Assembly: GCF_001273755.1 (NCBI RefSeq)
Contig: NZ_LGYA01000001.1
Span: forward strand, 4,380,803-4,444,802
Length of the DNA stretch: 64,000 bases
Direction: 5' to 3'
From: Peribacillus butanolivorans
GTDB lineage: Bacteria; Bacillota; Bacilli; Bacillales; DSM-1321
A model generated the notes under the pieces. The model saw only the letters and a program-made list of their open reading frames with translations. It made no database searches and was not told the origin of the DNA. Position 1 is the first letter of the stretch. Every line of letters begins with the position of its first letter. The position numbers and the translations under genes are program-made. Of the stretch, positions 8,823-17,238 are shown piece after piece.

Positions 8823-9022
8823 TTAATTTAATTTTTTTCCCTTGTTACTATAAATATTGATCTCATATTGATCGTTTTTAATTATTTTCTTTACTTTCTC
8901 TGAGTTAAGATAATCTTGAACTGTTTCTTCAATGGCTTCAAAATCAAGGCCTTTACCAATAAACTAAACGCATCTTTATCGCCCCTCCTAATTTTATTGA
9001 CTAATTCTTGATCATTCTTCAA
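8823..9022 (-). pseudogene. Small frameshifted ORF with a sigma-factor-like N-terminus
   Basis: A TTG at 9022 behind GGGAGG opens with LKNDQELVNKIRRGDKDAFS, like the start of an ECF sigma factor region 2. After LLV the frame must shift to continue GKGLDFEAIEETVQDYLNSE and end NIYSNKGKKLN. The tail does not look like a sigma factor, so the whole may be an unrelated small protein of about 67 residues. The single frameshift lies near 8960. Confidence 0.35.
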
Positions 9023-9345
9023 ATGTGGGACCTCCCTTTTTTCGCTGTACATATGTATAACGCTAGGAACGATTATTCGGTTTCACTTTTTCAAATAAAG
9101 ATGGGTTTTTGATATTTTATTTATTACAATATTTGTACGTTTTTGTAGAAATTTGTACTGAAAAAGCAATAAAAAAAGGCGACCCCTTTTATTAAAGAAG
9201 CGCCTATTATCAGTTCATCCCACTTATAGCTCGTACTTAATAACCTTACTCCCTTATTGAAGTAACACACACACTAGTGCAAACCGTGAAAATGCAAGCT
9301 GTAGAAAGTTCATAATGGATCTTTGATCGACTTAATCACTCTAAG

Positions 9346-9599
9346 AGACTAGTTCCATTTGCCGGAATCGATCCAAGTGTCTTTGAATCTGGTACATTCA
9401 AAGGGACTTTAATTCGGATTATCAAAAAAAGGTTCTAGTAGGCTATGACACACCTTGTACATGGCCGTTAAATGTGCCATTCGTGATTGTCGCAAGAAGA
9501 AAATGAGATGAAATCATCCCTCGGAACAAGAGATTACGAGAGTGTTACGATAAGAAGCGTGAAGAAGAAAAGCCCTTTAAAGTAGCTGTGATAGCATAA
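9346..9599 (+). mobile_element. IS110-family transposase remnant
   Basis: RLVPFAGIDPSVFESGTFKG is the typical start of the IS110 transposase_20 domain. After a stop and frameshifts the tail CYDKKREEEKPFKVAVIA, which usually ends these enzymes, is still readable. Several stops and shifts mean it is dead. No terminal repeats are expected for this family and none were seen. Confidence 0.7.
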
Positions 9600-9735
9600 A
9601 TAACTCAGGAATACACTTTTCCTCAGTTTCTTCCTGTAAAGTCTTTTTTCGCAACCGCTCCAGCAGCCGTAAATCATGATTGACGATCTTCAAAAGCGCG
9701 CTAAATCAGGACTATTTTCCATCAGACTTGCCTTT

Positions 9736-9840
9736 TCAGACTTGACTTGACTTGCCTTCATTTGACTTGCTTTCATTTGACTTGCCTTTTTCAGACTTGC
9801 TTTCATTTGACTTGCCATTAGCCTTTTTCCCTTTCGGCAT
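9736..9840 (-). CDS. Small Lys/Ser/Asn-rich repeat protein
   Basis: 34 residues, MPKGKKANGKSNESKSEKGK continuing SNESKSNEGKSSQV, built from KSNE/KSEK/GKS repeats. AAAGGAGGGG stands about 5 bases before the ATG (9840), so this frame is preferred over the longer overlapping frame that reads KAS repeats. The stop falls inside three tandem AAGTC units; gain or loss of a 5-base unit would change the C-terminus, and the DNA beyond still resembles the repeat (GKSDGK then stop). Highly charged, no fold predicted; function unknown. Confidence 0.5.
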   Translation of the reverse strand: MPKGKKANGKSNESKSEKGKSNESKSNEGKSSQV

Positions 9841-10396
9841 ACATACCCCTCCTTTATATAAGAATAAAATATAATATGCAAAATAGCTCTAACATGTACG
9901 TTAGTTAACAAAATCGAGCTAAAAAAATTATATTATTATATCTTTTATAAATCGATTTTTCCGAGAAGTTTCAATTTCACGCGACCAACATTGTGAATAG
10001 AAGTCAGCTATGGGAGATTTTGAAACAATCCGACGATGATTTCCTTTATGAATTGATCAAAAAAATCAATACTAGACCACTATATTAATTCCCTGATGAA
10101 GCCTCGTAGCATATTAATATTGATAAATACCTACGCTATCTCGTTGGAACAGTTTGTACTATAAAGAATGACGGATTTACTCACATCTTTGCCCTGTATC
10201 ATCAATAGTGAGTTGTTCGAAATTATTCCTCGGAACTATGATGCTTGGGTACAGAAATTCAACAAGTGGGAATCATGGAGTACACTTACGTCCCTATATT
10301 TAAAAAAGCGCCTAGGAAATTTAGATTAAAATAGTACATTAATACTAGACTTTACACTTGAAAAGCAATCAATAATTTCAGAAAGGAGCTACTGCT
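9841..10396. other. Intergenic with decayed coding traces
   Basis: On the plus strand short open stretches such as TNIVNRSQLWEILKQSDDDF (about 9989-10048) and KYLRYLVGTVCTIKNDGF (about 10124-10177) look once-coding but are broken by stops. No start sites or family could be assigned. The SET-protein ribosome binding site lies at the right end. Confidence 0.4.
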
Positions 10397-10774
10397 GTGG
10401 CACCAATATGTATTAAAAATACTGGAAAGTATGGTAGAGGGGTATATTCTACACGTGATATTAAAAAGGGAGAACTCATTGAGGTATCACCTGTTTTAAT
10501 ATCACCTGAAAAAGAATGGGAATATCTAGAGAAGACTATACTCTTTAATTACTGCTTCTTTTGGGGGGATCATAACGACATAGCCATTGCACTAGGATAT
10601 GGAGCACTATTTAATCATTCATACACTCCGAATGCGACGTTTGATAATAATGAAGATAATTTATCAATAGACTTTTATGCAATAACTAATATTAAGGCGG
10701 GTGAGGAAATCACTATAAATTATAATGGTGATCCTGATGATAAATCTCCGGTATGGTTTAATGTGATTGAGTGA
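10397..10774 (+). CDS. SET-domain protein, putative lysine methyltransferase
   Basis: 125 residues, essentially a bare SET domain. It shows the N-terminal GRGVYSTRDIKKGELIEVSP, the SAM-pocket/pseudoknot motif LFNHSYTPNA (RFxNHSxxPN type) and the C-terminal GEEITINYNG with its Tyr. GTG start 6 bases behind GAAAGGAG. Bacterial short SET proteins methylate lysines of unknown targets; many are relatives of eukaryotic enzymes acquired by transfer. No partner gene nearby; flanked by decayed sequence, so it may be a lone survivor of transferred DNA. Confidence 0.82.
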   Translation: MAPICIKNTGKYGRGVYSTRDIKKGELIEVSPVLISPEKEWEYLEKTILFNYCFFWGDHNDIAIALGYGALFNHSYTPNATFDNNEDNLSIDFYAITNIKAGEEITINYNGDPDDKSPVWFNVIE

Positions 10775-11159
10775 ACTACTCGCTACCTCAAGAACCGTCG
10801 GAAAGGTACACTTTTACGAACGAGGGATTGATAGCTATTTTGAACAATGTTTCTATATGTCAGGTTGTGACGGTGGTTTTGGATTTAGTGGAGGTTAATA
10901 AGGTAAAGAACATAACAAAATAGAAATCAAAATTATTGATAAAGCCCATTACCAACACGAACAATATTGCTAGGCTCATTAAGATTTTTATTATAATAAA
11001 TGATTTTGTACTTTTCTTTGCCCTTTTTTCAAAAAATACCCCCAATCTAAAACACCATCCTCATTCATTACATTCCTTTTTCTTCAAGCATAATTTAATA
11101 CGAAATGAATTTGGTATAAATTCTCAATGTTCTTGTTTTATTAAAGCCCTTTGTCTGAA
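10775..11159. other. Intergenic; possible small membrane ORF on the minus strand
   Basis: A minus frame at 10860-11045 (TTG start) encodes LGVFFEKRAKKSTKSFIIIK, then a hydrophobic stretch (ILMSLAILFVLVMGFI). It lacks a convincing ribosome binding site and its tail is simple sequence, so it is not called as a gene. Nothing else seen. Confidence 0.35.
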
Positions 11160-11193
11160 TAAGAAAAACCGAAATCAAAGATCGATTTCGGTT
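11160..11193 (-). terminator. Terminator of the ABC exporter operon
   Basis: Ten-base perfect stem AACCGAAATC/GATTTCGGTT with a 7-base loop. On the minus strand it is followed by TTTTTCTT. Confidence 0.9.
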
Positions 11194-11218
11194 CATTCTA
11201 TTTATAAATGGAAAAATC

Positions 11219-12175
11219 TTAGTTTGAAATATCCTTCTTTTGAAAGAAGAAAAAGGTTAATGCTAAGAAGATAAGATAATAGATTGCTAGTACACTTATA
11301 GAAAATCCAAGAGTTGCTCCATCAAACATTGAGAACGATTCAGAAATGTAACCTCTTAAATTGAGATGAGGGAATAAGACGAACTTTAACCACTCGTTTT
11401 TTTCAATAAGTGACTGTATAACTAAATTTAAAGGAGTTGAAGCAAATAAAATAGATATTGAAACGCCTACTGCAAGTGCTTGGCTTTTAAATAATGTGCT
11501 TAACATAAAAGCAATGGTTGTGATAACTAAAAATCCTGGTATCCAATAAACCATCATATCTACAAAATAATCGCCTACTATTACAGGACTAAAGCCAAAA
11601 GATGCAGGATCTAGAATTTTATCTGAATACGACCCACTTCCAAAGAATAAAATTCCTACTATATAACTGAATATAAATAGACTCACAAGTAATAACGCTG
11701 CAAATAATAGTGATGTTATATATTTAGAAAGGAGAATTTTCCAACGTTTATAAGGCCTGATTAACAATTGCTTAATGGTGCCATCTGAAAATTCAGATGA
11801 AACTAAGGAGCTGCAAACAATCACAACAAATAGAGTAACAAATGATGTTAATGATGTAGTCCAGTTTGCCATATACGTCCAGTTCGTACGCAAGTCAGGG
11901 TTTATATTAGCGTCTAAAAGTTGTTTATTTAAATCGATTTCTTCCATTATCACGGACTTTTCATCTTCACTAATTTTAGAAGTTTTTAATTCATTCTGCT
12001 GTTCTTGTATTTCTGCTTGTAACTCTTGCTTCCAATCTTTACTTGATTCGACTGGATTTAGTTTATAATCAATCAACGCTGTTCCTACAGCTGCCAATAA
12101 AAGAAAAACGATAAACAAATATGTAGATCCTTTTGAAAAGATTTTCATCCATTCATTTCTTATCAAGGACATCAT
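11219..12175 (-). CDS. ABC-2 type transporter permease
   Basis: 318 residues. An N-terminal membrane anchor (STYLFIVFLLLAAVGTALI) is followed by an extracellular coiled-coil-like loop (about residues 40-105, rich in Glu/Gln/Lys) and then five more hydrophobic segments. FSDGTIKQLLIRPYKRWKIL before the third segment is the cytoplasmic coupling helix typical of BcrB/ABC2_membrane_4 permeases. The ATG overlaps the ATPase stop (ATGA, 12172-12175). With its ATPase it should form an exporter, of the type used for peptide antibiotic resistance or lipid-linked substrates; the substrate is unknown. Confidence 0.85.
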   Translation of the reverse strand: MMSLIRNEWMKIFSKGSTYLFIVFLLLAAVGTALIDYKLNPVESSKDWKQELQAEIQEQQNELKTSKISEDEKSVIMEEIDLNKQLLDANINPDLRTNWTYMANWTTSLTSFVTLFVVIVCSSLVSSEFSDGTIKQLLIRPYKRWKILLSKYITSLLFAALLLVSLFIFSYIVGILFFGSGSYSDKILDPASFGFSPVIVGDYFVDMMVYWIPGFLVITTIAFMLSTLFKSQALAVGVSISILFASTPLNLVIQSLIEKNEWLKFVLFPHLNLRGYISESFSMFDGATLGFSISVLAIYYLIFLALTFFFFQKKDISN

Positions 12176-13104
12176 ACAGACTCCCTCATTTCCTGCTCAG
12201 TTATTTCAAAGAATTTATCTTCTAGTGATTTTCTAGTAATGCCTATTTCATAAACATCTAATTGATTACCATTAAAACTTCTGTTTATACTAGCCGTTTG
12301 TTCACGTGTGGCTGATACAGAAATTGAATTCGCCTCATATTTAAGAATAGGTATATTACCAAACTGTTCTTGAAGGATTTTTTTAGCTAGCTCTCCATCA
12401 CTGACAGTAAAAAGAACTTCACTAATTGCTTCAGTTTTTTCATCTACAATATGTTCTTTCGTATGTATGAGTTTTCCCTTTTCAATAACGGCAAAGCTAT
12501 CACACATTAATTGCATTTCTGATAGTAAATGCGATGAAATTAAAATACCCACGCCCTCACTTGCCAGTACCTTCAAATAATCACGAAACTCGCGAATCCC
12601 TTGTGGATCTAAGCCATTAGTTGGTTCATCAAAAATCAGTAAAGACGGTTTATGCAAAATTGCTTGTGCTACACCAAGGCGCTGACGCATTCCTAATGAA
12701 TATGTTTTAACCTTTTTATCTATGGCATGATCTAATTTAACAAGCTTTATTACTTCTTCAATTCGCTCATTAGATATTTTATTAGGTGACATACGAGCAT
12801 AGTGAAGGATATTTTTTCTGCCTGTCATGTATTTATAGAATTCTGGATTTTCAACAATGGCACCTAATTGATTCATGGCACCTTCAAAATCTTTATCGAG
12901 GTCATATCCATTAATCATGACTGTACCGCCCGTACGATTAATAAGACCCGTAATCATACGAATAATAGTGGTTTTACCAGCTCCATTGGGACCAAGCAAA
13001 CCAAATATTTCCTTACTTTTTATTTCAAAGCTAACATTATCTACAATGGTGGCTTTTCCAATTTTTTTAGTTAAGGATTGGACCTTAAGAACAGTTTCAG
13101 ACAT
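12172..13104 (-). CDS. ABC transporter ATP-binding protein, BcrA-like
   Basis: 310 residues from the ATG at 13104, which has AAAAAGGAAGG upstream; the open frame extends to 13140 without a better start. Walker A GPNGAGKTT, signature YSLGMRQRLGV, Walker B LLIFDEPTNGLDP and the switch His in ISSHLLSEM are all intact. A C-terminal domain of about 90 residues follows, as in BcrA-type exporters. Translationally coupled to the permease gene. No two-component system is adjacent. Confidence 0.88.
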   Translation of the reverse strand: MSETVLKVQSLTKKIGKATIVDNVSFEIKSKEIFGLLGPNGAGKTTIIRMITGLINRTGGTVMINGYDLDKDFEGAMNQLGAIVENPEFYKYMTGRKNILHYARMSPNKISNERIEEVIKLVKLDHAIDKKVKTYSLGMRQRLGVAQAILHKPSLLIFDEPTNGLDPQGIREFRDYLKVLASEGVGILISSHLLSEMQLMCDSFAVIEKGKLIHTKEHIVDEKTEAISEVLFTVSDGELAKKILQEQFGNIPILKYEANSISVSATREQTASINRSFNGNQLDVYEIGITRKSLEDKFFEITEQEMRESV

Positions 13105-13286
13105 ATAATACCTTCCTTTTTGTATATTTACCAAAATCACACAAATGTAATATTACCATATTATGCATATTATTGCTATGCTGATATTTTTCCATATTGG
13201 CTATAACATAGTCTCTTAGGTGAATGAACATAGAAAAAAGTAAATCTAGTGAAGATAATCTATTATAAAAGTATTATCTTATTCAA

Positions 13287-13427
13287 ATGTTTCTATTTAT
13301 TTGCCTTAGAGGTACATGGGATATATTAAATGAATATTCAAAGCCCGAAATGTTGCTTAATATGGAAGTTATTAATCGACTTCCAGATATTCCAGATGAA
13401 TTGATTGGAATAATGAAACAAGGATAG
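13287..13427 (+). other. Short unassigned ORF
   Basis: 46 codons, MFLFICLRGTWDILNEYSKP and on to PDIPDELIGIMKQG. It reads like real protein, but there is no ribosome binding site and the downstream sequence (QEQQWFEHQFLIARKE in another frame) suggests a decayed longer gene. Confidence 0.3.
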
Positions 13428-13494
13428 AATTAAAAATGCAGGAGCAGCAATGGTTTGAACATCAATTTTTAATAGCAAGAAAAGAATAATTCAT

Positions 13495-13522
13495 AAAAAA
13501 AAGCCCATATAGGGCTTTTTTT
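13495..13522. terminator. Bidirectional terminator
   Basis: AAAAAAAAGCCC, ATAT, AGGGCTTTTTTT: a compact hairpin with A- and T-runs on both sides. Confidence 0.85.
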
Positions 13523-13579
13523 AAAAAACTGCATTTACCTGACGCTGCCCCAGATAGTAGTTATTAGAGAAAGGGATAT

Positions 13580-13672
13580 CTATTTGCTCGTTTTACTTAA
13601 CCAATTTTCAACCTTTTTCTGTAGTTGTTCACCTAAATCAGCACCATCTTCTGTATCTTTGAAAATTTCAAT
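13580..13672 (-). pseudogene. Cse60-like small sporulation protein remnant
   Basis: 30 codons reading IEIFKDTEDGADLGEQLQKK then VENWLSKTSK. This resembles the first half of Cse60, a small sigma-E-dependent sporulation protein. An AGGAGG (13679-13684) sits 6 bases before an ATT codon, where an ATG would be expected, and the C-terminal half is missing. Probably a dead truncated copy; the family call is from memory. Confidence 0.35.
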
Positions 13673-13897
13673 TGAAAACCTCCTGATATCCTAATAACAA
13701 TTTCCTAATATTAACAAATTTATTATAACATTTTTTTCATATATTATTTTAAATGTTCATTTTTTAATATAGGTTAATTGGTTTTGCGTAACCAATTGAT
13801 TGTGCGGAGATACTTCTAAATACGATAGAATAGTTGTCTCTAACGAAAAATTAAGAGGAAGAACCCTATGTAAGTTCTTCCTCTCAAAACTAAATTA

Positions 13898-14074
13898 TCA
13901 TTTTAATGGTAGTTCAATTATTTGATTGCTAAATGAAGTTATTGTATATCCTTCAATTTCTATACCAACTGGAACAAAATGCTCCTTTTTATCATCCCTT
14001 GACAATTCAATATGATGCTCAGTAGAGAAGAATCTAGGCTGTTCAAGGTCATTTAAACGGTAAAACTTTTTCAT
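13898..14074 (-). CDS. Hypothetical protein
   Basis: 58 residues from the ATG at 14074 (MKKFYRLNDLEQPRFFSTEH). A TTG at 14086 directly after the upstream stop is also possible. The gene follows the membrane-anchored protein at 14087 with at most 12 bases between them, so the two are probably one operon. Soluble and mixed-charge, with no motif recognised. No good ribosome binding site, so expression may depend on coupling. Confidence 0.45.
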   Translation of the reverse strand: MKKFYRLNDLEQPRFFSTEHHIELSRDDKKEHFVPVGIEIEGYTITSFSNQIIELPLK

Positions 14075-14086
14075 AATCCCATTCAA

Positions 14087-14485
14087 TCAGTAGAGTCTAG
14101 TAGTATCTTCGACTTTCATTTGAATTTCCCCGTTCTTATTAATAGATTCTAAAGTGATTTTTCCCTCACCTGAATATCCTTTTTCAAAATACCCGATTAC
14201 ATATTCTGTATGTTGTTTTCCTTTACTATCTTTATATTGTAGTTTCATCGAATTCTCTCCAAAGTCTTCAGTTGGCGTTACATGTAACTTAGTTTCTTCG
14301 CCTGGCTGGATTGAGGGAATTTTAATATCAGAGTTTATATGTTTATAGGTCAAATATAAACCTGTAATTTCTTTATTCGTTTGATTTTTTACCGTGAATT
14401 CAAATCCTTTTTGCCTTAATAATAGAAAATAACTTCCCAATCCAATAATCCCCAATACCAATATTACGCCTATAACTTTTTTCAT
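14087..14485 (-). CDS. Membrane-anchored hypothetical protein
   Basis: 132 residues. An N-terminal hydrophobic anchor (VIGVILVLGIIGLGSYFLLL, residues 4-23) without a lipobox cysteine is followed by an extracellular beta-rich domain (FTVKNQTNKEITGLYLTYKH ... IPSIQPGEETKLHV). The soluble part looks like an immunoglobulin-like fold. First gene of a probable two-gene operon. The ribosome binding site is weak (AGGAG 14 bases before the ATG). Function unknown. Confidence 0.55.
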   Translation of the reverse strand: MKKVIGVILVLGIIGLGSYFLLLRQKGFEFTVKNQTNKEITGLYLTYKHINSDIKIPSIQPGEETKLHVTPTEDFGENSMKLQYKDSKGKQHTEYVIGYFEKGYSGEGKITLESINKNGEIQMKVEDTTRLY

Positions 14486-14539
14486 TTAGCCAACCACAAC
14501 TCCTAAGATTTTGTCGCATTTGATACGACTCTGAATGTT

Positions 14540-14652
14540 AATTCGTCCTTCAGAAAGATAATTCGTCCGTTGTGCAAAATAATTCGTCCTTCAGGAAGAT
14601 AATTCGTCCGTGTGTCAAACTAATCCGTCCTTCAGGAAGATAATCCGTCTTA
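14540..14652. repeat. Tandem repeat, about 41-base unit, roughly 2.7 copies
   Basis: The unit contains AATTCGTCCTTCAGAAAGAT followed by AATTCGTCCG and a variable end; copies start at about 14540, 14581 and 14621. Within each unit AAT[TC]CGTCC occurs twice. It lies just upstream of the gene at 14485. No coding frame. Confidence 0.8.
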
Positions 14653-14752
14653 AAATAAGAATTATCGAAAATATCTTCCCACCCATTTAATTCAATATTT
14701 CAACAAAAATCTTTGAACACTGTAAGTTTAAAGATTTCCCGCATATTCATAT

Positions 14753-15271
14753 CTAGAATTTAGTTGATTCAAGCCTCAAAATATATTCTTCAACCTCTTC
14801 GCCTCGTGCATTTGAATATCCTTTGTCCTCATCGGTAATTGCAAACCCGCATTTTTTCAATACTCGAATAGATGCGATATTATCCTTAGCCGCTCGGGCA
14901 CAAAGAGGCCGAACATTTATTTCATGGAGGAATTTACTCAGTGCATCAGTGGCAATCCCCTTGCCCCAATATTGCTTTCCAATCCAGTAACAGACTTCTG
15001 GATTGCCAAACTGTTCAAAGTTTAGAATGTTGCCCACCACACACCCTTTATAAAGTATGGTCTTTTTCAAGATATTCTGGTTCGCTAAAATATTCGTCCA
15101 GTGTTTCAAAAAAGCCTTTCTGTCAGTAGGATCTTTAGATGTGAAAGCAGCCATATTGTTTGCAGTAGAATCTAATTGATGCTCGAAAAAGATGGATAGA
15201 TCACTCTCTCTGACATCTTGCAGTTGGACTTCTTCGTCATTTTTTAGGAATCCCATAAAATTCACACTCAC
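14753..15271 (-). CDS. GNAT-family acetyltransferase
   Basis: 172 residues of the RimJ/Acetyltransf_3 type. Strand beta-4 and the acetyl-CoA loop are seen in VCYWIGKQYWGKGIATDALS (Q/GxGxA/G pattern), followed by DNIASIRVLKKCGFAI. Transfers acetyl from acetyl-CoA to an amine; the substrate is unknown. The GTG at 15271 and the in-frame ATG at 15256 are both weakly supported; no clear binding site. A second GNAT gene lies 180 bases upstream in the same direction. Confidence 0.8.
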   Translation of the reverse strand: MSVNFMGFLKNDEEVQLQDVRESDLSIFFEHQLDSTANNMAAFTSKDPTDRKAFLKHWTNILANQNILKKTILYKGCVVGNILNFEQFGNPEVCYWIGKQYWGKGIATDALSKFLHEINVRPLCARAAKDNIASIRVLKKCGFAITDEDKGYSNARGEEVEEYILRLESTKF

Positions 15272-15428
15272 TCACTGACAGATTTAGTGTCTATCTTTTA
15301 CATTAGCATTAGGAAAAGGTTTCTCAGCAATCAACCTCATTGAAATAAATCAGACCCCATAGTTCAATTAGAACTATTTCTTTTCGGTAATTGCTCATTC
15401 AATAAGGTTCGTACTTCATCCACTCCCC

Positions 15429-15953
15429 CTATTTCAGTAAAGAGTATACGTTCGTATCAAATGGTACATCATTTTGATACATATAATTCTTTAAAACCCC
15501 TTCCTTCTCAAAGCCCAATTTTATTAATAACTCATTAGATGCTTTGTTTTCTACAAACACAATAGCTCCAATACGCTTTAGATTAAGTTCTTTAAAACCA
15601 TATGATATGACTTCTAAAACAGCCTCAGTGGCAAGCCCTTTTCCCCAATTCTCTGGAAAAAGTGCATAACCTATTTCAGCCCTCTTATGTTCAGAAGACC
15701 AATCGTGAAATCCAATTGTTCCGATAATGCCTTCCTTTTCTTTACTTTCAATTCCCCATTTAATGCCGCGTTTTTCATTGTAGTTATTAGAAAAATTCAC
15801 AACAATATTTTTCACCTGATCTAAACTGGTTAACGGTTTTTGTCCATAATAACGCAATACATCTGGATTCGAAAAACAGTTTAATATATCCTGTGCATCA
15901 TCTACAGTAAGTTCTCTCAAGATAAGCCGTTCTGTTTCTAATTTAGGAAACAT
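15429..15953 (-). CDS. GNAT-family acetyltransferase, RimJ/RimL-like
   Basis: 174 residues from the ATG at 15953 behind GGGGTGGGAG; the frame is open to 15992 but that extension holds the binding site. MFPKLETERLILRELTVDDA is the usual N-terminus of the RimJ/RimL/YjcK group, with the acetyl-CoA loop ENWGKGLATEAV and NKASNELLIKLGFEKEGVLK. Probably acetylates a protein N-terminus or small amine; cytoplasmic. Target not known. Confidence 0.83.
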   Translation of the reverse strand: MFPKLETERLILRELTVDDAQDILNCFSNPDVLRYYGQKPLTSLDQVKNIVVNFSNNYNEKRGIKWGIESKEKEGIIGTIGFHDWSSEHKRAEIGYALFPENWGKGLATEAVLEVISYGFKELNLKRIGAIVFVENKASNELLIKLGFEKEGVLKNYMYQNDVPFDTNVYSLLK

Positions 15954-16010
15954 TCTCCCACCCCTTTTTTCATAGTCTTTCACGTTAATCAAACAACAAG
16001 CTAGGTAGAT

Positions 16011-16187
16011 CTAATTTTTCAACTGGTTATTTACTATCTTTTCTAAAAGGGCCTTAATTTCTTCATTCTGTTTTGTATGTTTGTGTAAGTCCTTTGCTAT
16101 TAAAGGTAAGTAGTAAAGGAGAAAAACAGTAATTGCTATAAAAAAGATTATGGATAAAAATTGCTTGAGTTCACTCCTAATGGTCAT
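16011..16187 (-). CDS. Small single-pass membrane protein
   Basis: 58 codons: MTIRSELKQFLSIIFFIAIT, one hydrophobic helix (LSIIFFIAITVFLLYYLPLI), then a charged helical tail (TKQNEEIKALLEKIVNNQLK). The same helix-plus-EKQN...LLEKI plan recurs in the tiny ORF at 47390-47509. No ribosome binding site ahead of the ATG, so the start is uncertain. Confidence 0.45.
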   Translation of the reverse strand: MTIRSELKQFLSIIFFIAITVFLLYYLPLIAKDLHKHTKQNEEIKALLEKIVNNQLKN

Positions 16188-16246
16188 TTACAACAATGAA
16201 AAAATAACATTAATACAATCAAACTGCCTCGTTGAATAAAAAAGAA

Positions 16247-16261
16247 CTGTCATATAGACAG
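16247..16261 (-). terminator. Terminator of the 16287-16577 gene
   Basis: CTGTC/GACAG stem. The minus strand continues TTCTTTTTT. Confidence 0.65.
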
Positions 16262-16286
16262 CCCTGATCCACTACTTGACTAGCAG

Positions 16287-16577
16287 TTAGACAAGTTTGT
16301 CGTTATCTTTTTTTCCTAATATAAATGTAAAGTAAGTTAGTATAAGTGTTAGTATTCCAGTGCCAAATAAGACACTTCCAATTATTATAAAATTATTTTT
16401 ATGAGTCTCAACCACCATATTGTATTGGTCAGTATCATAGATTCCATCTTCCTGATTATTAAGCCAAGAATCCCCTAGTGAAATGCCAAAATGAATACTT
16501 GAAAACATCAGTGCTAGCCCTGTTATTGCTAGTAAAGATGAAATAATCAATAAGTTATTACTATGTTTAGTTAACAT
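16287..16577 (-). CDS. Two-helix membrane protein of unknown function
   Basis: 96 residues from the ATG at 16577, which follows GAGGAAATATAC; the frame extends to 16640 without better support. Helices at about residues 8-27 (LLIISSLLAITGLALMFSSI) and 66-88 (FIIIGSVLFGTGILTLILTY) flank an acidic extracellular loop (NNQEDGIYDTDQYN). Ends in GKKDNDKLV. A terminator follows. Not recognised. Confidence 0.55.
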   Translation of the reverse strand: MLTKHSNNLLIISSLLAITGLALMFSSIHFGISLGDSWLNNQEDGIYDTDQYNMVVETHKNNFIIIGSVLFGTGILTLILTYFTFILGKKDNDKLV

Positions 16578-17238
16578 GTATATTTCCTCATCTCTAAATC
16601 TATTTCCATAATAAATAAATATTACCATATTTTTCTTCACAATTGGGAGTTAATACATGACAGGACCTCAATAAATCAAAGGGTTTGTTTTACTATGAAT
16701 TGATGGATTCCACCATTAATACTTATCGGTTGTAGCACCAAGGATAGAGGCGCGGATAAAATCAAGGTTTTGGAAACGTTTGAGTTCCTTCGGTGTACCT
16801 GTCACGACCGCTCCATTTAATCAACCTCAATCAAAACCAGCACTTGATGTCATTCTGCATGGAGGAGCCACTGGTAAAATCGATTTCTTCTACTTTTTTT
16901 GATTCATTGATTATACGGAGAGCTAGAATTGAAAGGGATTAAGAGTTTATTATATTTAGTATTATTTTCCTAAGTGGTTGTGTAAATTAAGAAAAAATCT
17001 TTCTTTTAAGTACGAATGTCCGATAACTGCGTATATGCCACCTCTTCTTCTTCTTCAAAAATGAACTACGCTATTACAACTAAGGATATTGGCATCATAT
17101 ATCCTCCCTATTCGTTTCTCTGTTTGTTACATGTATTAACAATTCTTTAGTGCCTTCGAGGTGTTTTTCCTTAACTGCGCCTGAAAAAGTGATAGTTTAG
17201 CGAATTGTTTAAGGCAAGAAACAACGAGGAGGACAAAC
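16578..17238. other. Intergenic with one decayed fragment
   Basis: On the minus strand around 16722-16806 a frame reads GTPKELKRFQNLDFIRASIL ending GATTDKY, good protein sequence with no start and stops upstream: the tail of a lost gene I cannot name. The rest shows nothing, apart from GAGGAGG serving the gene at 17239. Confidence 0.4.

Noticed and set aside
9690..9911. 73-codon minus-strand frame with KAS repeats
   Set aside because: The AAAGGAGGGG signal points to the other frame, which starts MPKGKKANGKSN.
10860..11045. 61-codon minus-strand membrane ORF
   Set aside because: TTG start without a binding site and a low-complexity tail; probably noise or a fragment.
14540..14652. Possible CRISPR-like array
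   Set aside because: Units are directly adjacent with no unique spacers, only about three copies, and no cas genes in the window; a simple tandem repeat.
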